Source of the DNA: Aquabacterium parvum
GTDB taxonomy: Bacteria > Pseudomonadota > Gammaproteobacteria > Burkholderiales > Burkholderiaceae_C
Direction of reading: 5' to 3'
DNA length: 64,000 nt
Assembly: GCF_001447195.1 (NCBI RefSeq)
Contig: NZ_LFRI01000386.1
Span: forward strand, 62,001 to 126,000
Shown here piece after piece: positions 13,184-21,398 of this stretch. Numbering within the stretch: the first letter of the stretch is position 1; every line of letters starts with the position of its first letter. The notes under the pieces are model-generated. The model searched no databases. It was not told the origin of the DNA and saw nothing but the letters and a program-made list of their open reading frames with translations. A program made the translations under genes and the position numbers.

Positions 13184-13993
13184 ATGATCCGCGTCCTCGG
13201 CTGCTTCGGCTCGATCGCGGCGCGCTGCCACACCACCGCCTTTCTGCTCGACGACGACATCCTCATCGACGCGGGCAGCGGCGTGGGCGAGTTGCGCCTG
13301 GACGAGCTCGCCCGCATCGACCACGTCCTGATCACGCACAGCCACCTGGACCACGTGCTCAGCATCCCGCTGCTGGCTGACACGGTCATCAAGCTGCGCA
13401 TGGGCGCGGGCCTGAGCAGCTTGCGGCCCATCCACGTCCATGCCCTGCCCGAGACGCTGGCCGCGCTGCGCGGCCACATCTTCAATGGCGTGATCTGGCC
13501 GGACTTCACGCGCCTGCCCAGCGCCCAGCACCCGATCCTGGTCTTCCACGAGTTCGCGGTGGGCGAGGTGCTGCGCTTTCCGGCGCGTGGCGGCGTGGAC
13601 GACCGGCTGGTGCACGTGCTGCCGGCGGCGCACACGGTGCCAGCGGTGGGCTTTGGCATCGAGACGCCGCAGGGCTGGTGGGTGTTCACGGGTGACACGG
13701 GCCCCAACCCGGCCTTGTGGCAGGCGCTGCAGGGTGAGCGCATTGCTCAGTTGGTGATCGAGACCGCCTTTGGCAACGAAGAGGCGCACCTGGCCAACAT
13801 CAGCGGGCACCTGTCGCCGCAGACGCTGGCGCAAGAGCTGGCGCAGCTAGACGGTGAGGTGAGTGTCTACATCACCCACCCCAAGCCCGGCGAAGTGCCG
13901 GCGGTGCTGTCGCAGGTGAGGGCGCTGGACAGCCGGCACCGGATCGAGCCGCTGCGCGAGGGCTTGCGGTTTCATGCGCCGGCGGAGGATTGA
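13184..13993 (+). CDS. Metallo-beta-lactamase-fold hydrolase, class II cAMP phosphodiesterase-like
   Basis: A 269-residue protein starting MIRVLGCFGSIAARCHTTAF with the metal motif THSHLDH (HxHxDH) near residue 46, GDTGPNPALW and ITHPKPGE later on. This combination is that of class II 3',5'-cyclic nucleotide phosphodiesterases, though the family is broad. It starts 31 bases after the FHA gene. A role in cyclic-nucleotide turnover linked to the kinase module is an inference. Confidence 0.8.
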   Translation: MIRVLGCFGSIAARCHTTAFLLDDDILIDAGSGVGELRLDELARIDHVLITHSHLDHVLSIPLLADTVIKLRMGAGLSSLRPIHVHALPETLAALRGHIFNGVIWPDFTRLPSAQHPILVFHEFAVGEVLRFPARGGVDDRLVHVLPAAHTVPAVGFGIETPQGWWVFTGDTGPNPALWQALQGERIAQLVIETAFGNEEAHLANISGHLSPQTLAQELAQLDGEVSVYITHPKPGEVPAVLSQVRALDSRHRIEPLREGLRFHAPAED

Positions 13994-14079
13994 GGCGTTC
14001 CGTTTGCCCTCCCCCGGGGTTTTCGTCGTTGGCCCCTGGGTCGTATCATGGACACGAGATCCGATGTGAAAGGAAAGCC

Positions 14080-14370
14080 ATGCGACCGTCCATTGCGCTC
14101 GATATGAAGCGAAACGCTGTGCGCGAAGCGGTGAACCGTTTCCGCGCGGCAAACCCTCGCATTTTTGGATCGGTGCTGCATGGCACTGATCAGGACGGCA
14201 GTGACCTTGATCTGCTGGTTGACGCGCTGCCTGGCGCCACGCTGCTGGACTTGGGCGATTTGGAAGCAGAGCTGAAATCGCTGCTTGGCGTGGACGTTGA
14301 TTTGCTGACACCCGGCGACCTGCCGCCAAAATTCCGCGCCAAGGTGCTCGCGGAGGCTCGTCCGGTATGA
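14080..14370 (+). CDS. mntA: MNT-domain antitoxin (nucleotidyltransferase)
   Basis: A 96-residue minimal nucleotidyltransferase. The motif IFGSVLHGTDQDGSDLDLLV gives the GSxxxG loop and the two metal-binding Asp of SDLD. In MNT/HepT systems this enzyme adenylylates a Tyr of the HEPN toxin and so silences it. AAAGGAAAG lies before the chosen ATG; the longer frame upstream has no ribosome site. Its stop overlaps the toxin start by four bases (ATGA). Confidence 0.9.
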   Translation: MRPSIALDMKRNAVREAVNRFRAANPRIFGSVLHGTDQDGSDLDLLVDALPGATLLDLGDLEAELKSLLGVDVDLLTPGDLPPKFRAKVLAEARPV

Positions 14371-14738
14371 GGGCGAACCGATTGCCGGACTACGTGGGCC
14401 ACATTCAACAGGCTGCGACTGATGCGTGCAGCTTCGTGGAAGGGATGGACAAGGATGACTTCCTGGCTGACAGGCGCACTCAGCAGGCCGTCATCATGAG
14501 TTTGATCGTCATTGGTGAGGCCGCTACAAAGGTGATGGATTCGAGTGCCGGCTTTACCCAGGCGCATGCGGAAATACCGTGGCGCAGCATGCGTAACATG
14601 CGCAATCGCATGGCCCATGGGTATTTCGACATCAACCTTGATGTGGTTTGGGAAACGGTTCAAGAATGGTTGCCAGAACTGCTCAAGCAACTGCCCGCCG
14701 CGAGACAGGATGCTGAACACTTGGACTGCTCGGACTGA
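14367..14738 (+). CDS. hepT: HEPN-domain toxin of MNT/HepT system (DUF86)
   Basis: A 123-residue helical protein. The ribonuclease motif of HepT, R-x4-H-x-Y, is seen as RNRMAHGY near residue 80, and GEAATKV is the usual preceding helix. HepT cleaves RNA when not modified, and Tyr of the motif is the site AMPylated by the partner. Start overlaps the antitoxin stop as ATGA, so the two are translationally coupled. All key residues are intact, so the pair looks functional. Confidence 0.9.
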   Translation: MRANRLPDYVGHIQQAATDACSFVEGMDKDDFLADRRTQQAVIMSLIVIGEAATKVMDSSAGFTQAHAEIPWRSMRNMRNRMAHGYFDINLDVVWETVQEWLPELLKQLPAARQDAEHLDCSD

Positions 14739-14742
14739 AACC

Positions 14743-15075
14743 ATGCCTTTGCAGCATTCAGACCTAGACCGTCGCAGCTTGGCCATGCACCGGCTGGCCG
14801 TGGAAAAGCTTGAGCGTGAACCGGCGCTGCTGGAGCGCGCGCGCGCGATTCTGGCTCGCTGGCGCGCAGCTTCGTCTGCGCGCACGGCCCCCGCTCTGGA
14901 TGAGTGGCAACACCTGCTGGACGCCGACGGTGGCCGGGGCGGGCTGGCGGTGGCCCTGGAGGACACCGAGCGTGCAGCCTGGCTGCGCCAGAGTTCGCCC
15001 CTTGCCTGCCTGCTGACTTCGCAGGAACGGTTTGCGATCATCAAGCAATGGCGGATTTCGCATGCAAAGGCATGA
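14743..15075 (+). CDS. Hypothetical protein, probable partner of the DUF6036-type protein
   Basis: A 110-residue protein starting MPLQHSDLDRRSLAMHRLAV that is mostly helical and rich in Arg, Leu and Ala. The end, LTSQERFAIIKQWRISHAKA, is typical of small proteins encoded just before DUF6036 genes. The start is four bases after the hepT stop and its own stop overlaps the next gene by 14 bases. I do not recognise a domain with known biochemical function; the coupled arrangement suggests the antitoxin or toxin half of a second module. Confidence 0.6.
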   Translation: MPLQHSDLDRRSLAMHRLAVEKLEREPALLERARAILARWRAASSARTAPALDEWQHLLDADGGRGGLAVALEDTERAAWLRQSSPLACLLTSQERFAIIKQWRISHAKA

Positions 15076-15583
15076 GTTGGAGCACCTGATCCGGGCGGCG
15101 TCAGCCATCACCAACGACTATGAGGTGGTCGTGGTGGGCAGCCAGTCGATTCTCGGTGCAGTACCCAATCCGCCCGATTCGCTGACGGTCTCGATGGAGG
15201 CCGACATCTACCCGGCCAACATGCCTGAGCTGGCGGATTTGATCGATGGCGCCATCGGCGAAGGCTCGCCATTTCACGAACGCTTTGGCTACTACGCTCA
15301 GGGCGTGGGGCCGGAAACCGCTGTGCTGCCTGACGGCTGGCAAGGGCGCTTGGTCCGACTGCAGAACCAGAACACCGACTTGAAAGTCGGGTTGTGCCTG
15401 GACCCAGCTGATTTGTGCGCGGCCAAGCTGGCTGCTGGGCGCGACAAGGACTGGGTGTTCGTGCGTGAGGCCATGAAGCACGGCATCGTGAATGCTGAAA
15501 CCTTGGCAGCGCGGGTTCGCGCATTGCCGATCGAACCCGGCCAGCAAACGCGCTTGCTGGCGTGGGTGTCGGCGCAAGGCTGA
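15062..15583 (+). CDS. DUF6036-type nucleotidyltransferase-like protein
   Basis: A 173-residue protein beginning MQRHELEHLIRAASAI. VVVVGSQSILGAVPN near residue 20 resembles the GS loop of nucleotidyltransferases, SMEADIYP supplies acidic residues in the place of the metal pair, and DLCAAKLAAGRDKDWVFV is the conserved helix with the KD motif seen in AbiEii/DUF6036 proteins. The start at 15062 overlaps the upstream gene. The likely role is in a toxin-antitoxin pair; substrate unknown. Confidence 0.7.
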   Translation: MQRHELEHLIRAASAITNDYEVVVVGSQSILGAVPNPPDSLTVSMEADIYPANMPELADLIDGAIGEGSPFHERFGYYAQGVGPETAVLPDGWQGRLVRLQNQNTDLKVGLCLDPADLCAAKLAAGRDKDWVFVREAMKHGIVNAETLAARVRALPIEPGQQTRLLAWVSAQG

Positions 15584-15584
15584 T

Positions 15585-15708
15585 CAAACCTCCTGGAACA
15601 GGCAATCGAGCGCAGCGACCACGTGTTAAGAGCGGTGAGCAGGTTGGGCCGCACGTCCATCAGGTAGCCGGGGCCTTCCGGGTTGGCTTAGACCGAAAAC
15701 CGGGCCAT
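15585..15708 (-). pseudogene. ccdB: ccdB toxin remnant (premature stop and truncation)
   Basis: The leftward frame from the ATG at 15706-15708 reads MARFSV, then TAA, then ANPEGPGYLMDVRPNLLTALNT. Non-plasmid CcdB proteins begin MARFDVYANPxGxGYLxDVQxDLL, so the TAA stands where Tyr is expected. After LLTALNT the similarity ends, about 30 codons into a protein that is normally about 100 residues, and the frame runs into the end of the DUF6036-type gene on the other strand. The ATG overlaps the ccdA stop as TGATG, the normal ccdAB coupling. The gyrase toxin is therefore dead. Confidence 0.75.
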
Positions 15709-15959
15709 CAGAACTGCCTGTGCCGGGCGAGGGGCAGCCTGTTGCGTTCCACGTGGGCGTTGGAACTCTCAAGCGCTTCGAGGTTGGCCTGCAGCCACAA
15801 CTCGGCGCGTTTGGCGGCCACCGCCTGACTCAGGCCCGCTTCCGCCGCCTGGGAAATGTTGATGCGCAGCGCCTTGGCTTCGGCCAGCAGGTTGGCGCCC
15901 AAAGAGACGTTGGTGGCCTTGCGGGTGGATGGGGGTGAATCAACAACGGTCATGCGCAT
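15708..15959 (-). CDS. ccdA: CcdA-family antitoxin
   Basis: An 83-residue protein. After a short start comes RKATNVSLGANLLAEAKALRINISQA, the ribbon-helix-helix DNA-binding part of CcdA, then a helical tail ALESSNAHVERNRLPLARHRQF that would wrap the CcdB toxin. GGAG lies eight bases upstream of the ATG. All of it is intact while the toxin gene behind it is broken, so it is now an orphan antitoxin that may still repress its own promoter or neutralise an incoming CcdB. Confidence 0.85.
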   Translation of the reverse strand: MRMTVVDSPPSTRKATNVSLGANLLAEAKALRINISQAAEAGLSQAVAAKRAELWLQANLEALESSNAHVERNRLPLARHRQF

Positions 15960-16166
15960 GATGTGTCTCCATGAAGCATGCGCAAATGTTAGCGGGGGTG
16001 CGCTTGATGGGCAAGCCTCAGCAAAGATGACGAAAATTGTCAGCTCAGACCTTTGGGTGACGTTTTTGGGCTGACGCCTTGAAACACATCCGACCAAGCG
16101 TGTTGGTTGGGTGGGGTGGGTCGAGGGAAACCGAGCAGGAAATCACGTTTTTTCGGGCTCTGAAAG

Positions 16167-16183
16167 CTGGCACGCAGGCTGCA
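16167..16183 (+). promoter_or_regulatory. Sigma-54 promoter for the pilin gene
   Basis: CTGGCACGCAGGCTGCA matches the RpoN consensus TGGCACG-N4-TTGCA with one change (C for T), and keeps the required GG-N10-GC spacing. It lies about 85 bases before the pilin start, which fits PilS/PilR control of type IV pilins. Confidence 0.75.
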
Positions 16184-16267
16184 CCATGTCTGGCGTGCGG
16201 TCGGCGAAGTCGGTCGCTGACTGCAAACCGTTTTTACCAGTGGCCCCGTGAGGCCGAGGAGTTCAAC

Positions 16268-16723
16268 ATGAAGCGCGTTCAACAAGGTTTCACCCTGATC
16301 GAACTGATGATCGTCGTGGCGATCATTGGTATTTTGGCGGCTGTGGCGATTCCGCAGTATCAAAACTACATTCGTCGCGCCGCATATACCGAAGTGATCG
16401 CAGCCGCTGCGCCCTACAAGGCTTCCATTGAAGAATGCTTCCAAACGACTTCAGACCTTCAGCTTTGCGGTGCTTCCACTGCCGTCGTGCCAACTGATGT
16501 CCCGGCCGTGCCTGCGGCAACGACGACGGGCGCTTTCAACAGCATGGCGATCGCAGCCGCAGCCGCAGCCGCTGGCCCGATCAACATCGTGTTGACGCCT
16601 AACGCCTACAAGGGCATCCTGGCGGCGGACACATGCACCATGGCCGGCGCGCCTGATGTGTCGGGCCGATTGACTTGGGCGTACTCCGGCGTGTGCGTGA
16701 CCAAGGGTTTCGTCAAGAATTGA
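16268..16723 (+). CDS. Type IV major pilin-like protein
   Basis: A 151-residue prepilin. The leader MKRVQQG is cut by PilD before Phe, followed by [20 protein letters not shown] with Glu5 conserved, the assembly helix. Two Cys near the end (ADTCTMAG and SGVCVTKG) would form the D-loop disulfide. A second Cys pair occurs around residue 58 to 68. The middle holds an Ala-rich run encoded by GCAGCC repeats. The start ATG has GAGGAG seven bases ahead; a longer in-frame upstream start is rejected because the leader must be short. No assembly genes are nearby, so export depends on a pilus system elsewhere. Confidence 0.93.
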   Translation: MKRVQQGFTLIELMIVVAIIGILAAVAIPQYQNYIRRAAYTEVIAAAAPYKASIEECFQTTSDLQLCGASTAVVPTDVPAVPAATTTGAFNSMAIAAAAAAAGPINIVLTPNAYKGILAADTCTMAGAPDVSGRLTWAYSGVCVTKGFVKN

Positions 16724-16740
16724 TAGTTGAACATCGTCTG

Positions 16741-16766
16741 AATGGGGCGCATTGCGCCCCATTTTC
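16741..16766 (+). terminator. Terminator after the pilin gene
   Basis: ATGGGGCGC and GCGCCCCAT form a nine-base-pair stem with an ATT loop followed by TTT. It is 17 bases beyond the pilin stop. The flanks are AT-rich on both sides, so it may also serve the leftward gene that ends at 16784. Confidence 0.75.
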
Positions 16767-16783
16767 ATTGCGCTCGGATTGGT

Positions 16784-17839
16784 TTATCTCTCTTCAGTTG
16801 TATCGAGCATGTGAGCGATGTTTGGTGCCACGTGCTCAAGCGCCTTGCGTCCCTCCAACGCCCGCTTCCGCCACCCCGGCCCCCTGCTCAACGCATCGGC
16901 CCATGCCTCCTGCAAGGCCTCCGGGTCGTTGGCCGCAAAGTAGCTCATCAAGGCCGCCGCCTGCGCCAGGTCTTTGCTGATCTTGGCCTTGAACGCCCCA
17001 GCGCGCTCGCCGATGATCAGCAACTTGTGCACGGCGTAGCGCTCGGGTGCCGGCAGGTTGACCACCACGCAGCGCCCAGTCGAGTCGAACAGCGTGGTTT
17101 GCTGAACGCCTTCCAGTGAATACTCCATGAACCGCAGCGGCTGCAAGGCCACGTCGAGGTTGTCGATGTGAATGGGCTCTTCGCTGTCGGAGGTTCGCGT
17201 CGTCAGGAAGTCAACCTGAAACTCGGGCTCGTCTTTGTGCTTGTACGACGCGCCTGCGCTGCCTCGGTACTGCACCAGTGGCAAGAAGCCGCCTTCCATC
17301 GTGGTGAGCGCCGAGTGGGGTTGAGCGTCAATCGTGGCGGGCAAGGCAATCGACACATTGCGCCCTGCATGGGCAAAGTCGATGTCCGAGGTCTGGTCGG
17401 GGCTGTTCCAGCGCACACCCAACTGGTTGGCGTGGGCCAAGAAGGCATGTGTGCCGATGAGCACGCCGCCTGCCCTGAAGAAACCAAACTCGTTGAGCCG
17501 CAGGATGACGCTGAGGTGTTTGCGTTGGATGGGCGCACAGCCCAAGGCCAGCGCGGATTTGGCCAGTGGCTTGAGTTTTTCGAGCGGGGCTTGCTGGCGC
17601 GCTCTCTCGATCACGTGCTGCACTTCTTCGTTGTCCGGCCCCACGTAGATCTGCCTGACCGAGTGGGTGTTCTCGCGGTAAGCGAAGTACCACTGCCGGG
17701 TCCCTTTCACCACCTTGGTCGAAAAGCTGCCTTGCAGGTGCGAAACGTCTCGGGCCAGTTCAGCCGCCATGGCGGCGGTTTGCAGTTGTGCGAACGCCGT
17801 GGCGGCGGAGACGGGCAGGTCGGTGAAGTGCTCAGGCAT
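16784..17839 (-). CDS. GSU2403-family nucleotidyltransferase-fold protein
   Basis: A 351-residue protein. An N-terminal helical part is followed by GGVLIGTHAFLAHANQLGVR and TSDIDFAHAG near residue 150, the helix-G and D-x-D metal site of the nucleotidyltransferase fold. PAPERYAVHKLLIIGER in the C-terminal part is another conserved phrase of this family. Members act in unknown processes and are often single genes in accessory DNA. The ATG is only five bases behind the -10 element TATAAC, with no ribosome site, so the mRNA may be leaderless. Confidence 0.8.
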   Translation of the reverse strand: MPEHFTDLPVSAATAFAQLQTAAMAAELARDVSHLQGSFSTKVVKGTRQWYFAYRENTHSVRQIYVGPDNEEVQHVIERARQQAPLEKLKPLAKSALALGCAPIQRKHLSVILRLNEFGFFRAGGVLIGTHAFLAHANQLGVRWNSPDQTSDIDFAHAGRNVSIALPATIDAQPHSALTTMEGGFLPLVQYRGSAGASYKHKDEPEFQVDFLTTRTSDSEEPIHIDNLDVALQPLRFMEYSLEGVQQTTLFDSTGRCVVVNLPAPERYAVHKLLIIGERAGAFKAKISKDLAQAAALMSYFAANDPEALQEAWADALSRGPGWRKRALEGRKALEHVAPNIAHMLDTTEER

Positions 17840-17846
17840 GCGGAGT

Positions 17847-17874
17847 TATACAACATTTTTATTTTTGTTGTATA
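17847..17874 (-). promoter_or_regulatory. Palindromic operator/promoter for the GSU2403-type gene
   Basis: Perfect nine-base arms, TATACAACA and TGTTGTATA, separated by a ten-base A/T spacer. On the minus strand the end of the palindrome makes the extended -10 TGTATAAC that stops five bases before the gene start. Binding by a dimeric repressor here would block RNA polymerase. Confidence 0.7.
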
Positions 17875-17980
17875 GGCCGCATCAGGAAAGCCTGCCAACC
17901 GTTTGGCAGGCCCAGCCATGTCGTCGTCCACACCAAGCTAAAATCCAAGGTTTCCCGCAGCCCAACCCCCTCTGCCCGCC

Positions 17981-20026
17981 ATGTCCCACTCCACCAAAAA
18001 CATCACCGCCATGGCCAACGCCATCCGTGCGCTGGCCATGGACGCCGTCCAGCAAGCCAATTCCGGTCACCCTGGTGCACCGATGGGCATGGCGGACATG
18101 GCCGTGGCCCTGTGGAGCCGCCACCTGCGCCACCACCCGGCGCAGCCGAACTGGTTCGACCGCGACCGCTTCGTGCTGTCCAACGGTCACGCTTCGATGC
18201 TGATCTACGCCCTGCTGAACCTGTCGGGCTACGACCTGTCCATCGACGACCTCAAGGCCTTCCGCCAGATGCACAGCAAGACCCCGGGTCACCCCGAGGT
18301 CGGCATCACCCCGGGCGTCGAGACCACCACCGGCCCGCTGGGTCAGGGCATCACCAACGCCGTGGGCATGGCGCTGGCTGAAAAGCTGCTGGCCGCCGAG
18401 TTCAACCGCCCCGGCCACGACATCGTCAACCACCACACCTACGCCTTCCTGGGCGACGGCTGCCTGATGGAGGGCATCAGCCACGAGGCCGTGGCCCTGG
18501 CTGGCGCCTGGAAGCTGGGCAAGCTGATCGCCCTGTACGACGACAACGGCATCTCGATCGACGGCCAGGTCGCGCCCTGGTTCATCGACAACACGCCCCA
18601 GCGCTTCGAGGCCTGCGGCTGGAACGTCATCGGCCCGGTCGATGGCCACGATGTGGATGCCGTCGATGGCGCCATCGTCAAGGCCAAGCTGTCTGCTGAC
18701 AAGCCGACCCTGATCGTCTGCAAGACCCACATCGGCAAGGGCTCGCCCAACCGCGCCAACACGGCCAAGGCCCACGGCGAGCCGCTGGGTGGCGACGAGA
18801 TCAAGCTGACGCGCGAAGCCATCGGCTGGTCGCACGAAGCCTTCGTGATCCCCGAAGAAGTCCGCGCCGACTGGGACGCCCGCGCCGACGGCGAGCTGCT
18901 GGTGGCCGACTGGAACCAGCGCTTCGAGGCCTACAAGGCCCTTTTCCCCGCTGAAGCCGCCGAGTTCGAGCGCCGCATGAAGGGCGAGCTGCCCGCCAAC
19001 TTCGCCGAGATCGCCGTGCAGGCCGTGGCCTCTGCCCACGACAAGGCCGAGACCGTGGCCAGCCGCAAGGCCAGCCAGATCGCGCTGGAGTTCTTCACCG
19101 CCGCCTTGCCCGAAATGCTGGGCGGCTCGGCCGACCTGACCGGCTCGAACCTGACCAACACCAAGAGCACGCTGGCCTTCCGCGTGGGCGACGACGGCAA
19201 AGTGGTCACCACCGATGGCAAGCCCGGCCGCCACATCAACTACGGTGTGCGCGAGTTCGGCATGGCCGCGATCATGAACGGCGTGGCCCTGCACGGTGGC
19301 TACATCCCCTACGCCGGCACCTTCCTGACCTTCAGCGACTACAGCCGCAACGCCATCCGCATGGCCGCGCTGATGAAGCAGCGCGTGATCCACGTGTTCA
19401 CGCACGACTCCATCGGCCTGGGTGAAGACGGCCCGACCCACCAGTCCGTCGAGCACGCCGCCAGCCTGCGCCTGATCCCGGGTCTCGACGTCTGGCGCCC
19501 GGCCGACACGACCGAAACGGCCGTGGCCTGGTCCATGGCCCTGGCCAACAAGAACCGCCCGTCGGCCCTGCTGCTGTCGCGCCAGAACCTGCCCTACGCG
19601 CCCAAGTCGGACGCCGACGTGATCACCCAGGGTGCTTACGTGCTGGCCGAGCCGTCGGAAGTGGGCCTGAAGAAAAAGGCCGTGGCCGTGATCGTGGCCA
19701 CCGGCTCCGAGGTGCAGCTGGCCCTGCACGCGCAGCAAAAGCTGGCCGAGATGGGCGTGCCCGTGCGCGTGGTCTCCATGCCTTCGACCACCGTGTTCGA
19801 CCGCCAGGACGTGGCCTACAAGAAGTCCGTGCTGCCGGCCAACCTGCCTCGCGTGGCGGTGGAGGCCGGCGTCACCGATTTCTGGTGGAAGTACGGCGTG
19901 GACGCGGTCGTCGGCATCGACACTTACGGCGAGTCGGCCCCGGCCGGCGTGCTCTTCAAGCACTTTGGCTTCACCCCCGAGAACGTGGTGGCCACCGTGC
20001 TGAAGGTGCTCAAGAACCGCGCCTGA
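17981..20026 (+). CDS. tkt: Transketolase
   Basis: A 681-residue thiamine-diphosphate enzyme that moves two-carbon units between sugar phosphates in the pentose phosphate or Calvin pathway. The ThDP motif is [13 protein letters not shown] to DDNGISIDG (about residues 157-190); the cofactor-activating Glu is in [13 protein letters not shown] near residue 415; [14 protein letters not shown] follows. The length is normal. gap lies 143 bases downstream on the same strand, a carbon-metabolism pair typical of Burkholderiales. Confidence 0.98.
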   Translation: MSHSTKNITAMANAIRALAMDAVQQANSGHPGAPMGMADMAVALWSRHLRHHPAQPNWFDRDRFVLSNGHASMLIYALLNLSGYDLSIDDLKAFRQMHSKTPGHPEVGITPGVETTTGPLGQGITNAVGMALAEKLLAAEFNRPGHDIVNHHTYAFLGDGCLMEGISHEAVALAGAWKLGKLIALYDDNGISIDGQVAPWFIDNTPQRFEACGWNVIGPVDGHDVDAVDGAIVKAKLSADKPTLIVCKTHIGKGSPNRANTAKAHGEPLGGDEIKLTREAIGWSHEAFVIPEEVRADWDARADGELLVADWNQRFEAYKALFPAEAAEFERRMKGELPANFAEIAVQAVASAHDKAETVASRKASQIALEFFTAALPEMLGGSADLTGSNLTNTKSTLAFRVGDDGKVVTTDGKPGRHINYGVREFGMAAIMNGVALHGGYIPYAGTFLTFSDYSRNAIRMAALMKQRVIHVFTHDSIGLGEDGPTHQSVEHAASLRLIPGLDVWRPADTTETAVAWSMALANKNRPSALLLSRQNLPYAPKSDADVITQGAYVLAEPSEVGLKKKAVAVIVATGSEVQLALHAQQKLAEMGVPVRVVSMPSTTVFDRQDVAYKKSVLPANLPRVAVEAGVTDFWWKYGVDAVVGIDTYGESAPAGVLFKHFGFTPENVVATVLKVLKNRA

Positions 20027-20145
20027 AGCCTAAAATCACGGGCTGCCCGCCGCGCCTGGGTCACCACCTGGGCGCCGCACAGGCCGGGCCTGCCCCGCCA
20101 CACCCGCTGAGCAGACTTCGTTTCCAGCCTTTTCAAACCTCTTAA

Positions 20146-21171
<1,026 letters not shown>

Positions 21172-21257
21172 TCGCTGCCGCCATGGCGTGACCTTTTTCA
21201 CGTCAGGTCGGTGGCTTCGGTGGTTTTGTCTCCCGGATCCGTCGACTTGTGCCGCTC

Positions 21258-21283
21258 AAGGCCCCTTCATGGGGCCTTTTTCA
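21258..21283 (+). terminator. Rho-independent terminator after gap
   Basis: AAGGCCCC and GGGGCCTT pair around TTCAT and are followed by TTTTTC. It lies 87 bases after the gap stop and about 115 bases ahead of the protease start. Confidence 0.85.
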
Positions 21284-21398
21284 TTTGATCCGATGTGCAA
21301 CAGTGCCGACAACAGGTTGCTGAGTTCGTCTTGTCGCTGCGGTGCCGGGGTGGCGTCGAACCATAATCACTTTTCCGGATCTGGTGCAGGAGCACGGC

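Noticed and set aside
17882-19963. Long leftward frame (693 codons) opposite transketolase
   Set aside because: Same type of shadow as above; transketolase is certain on the + strand.
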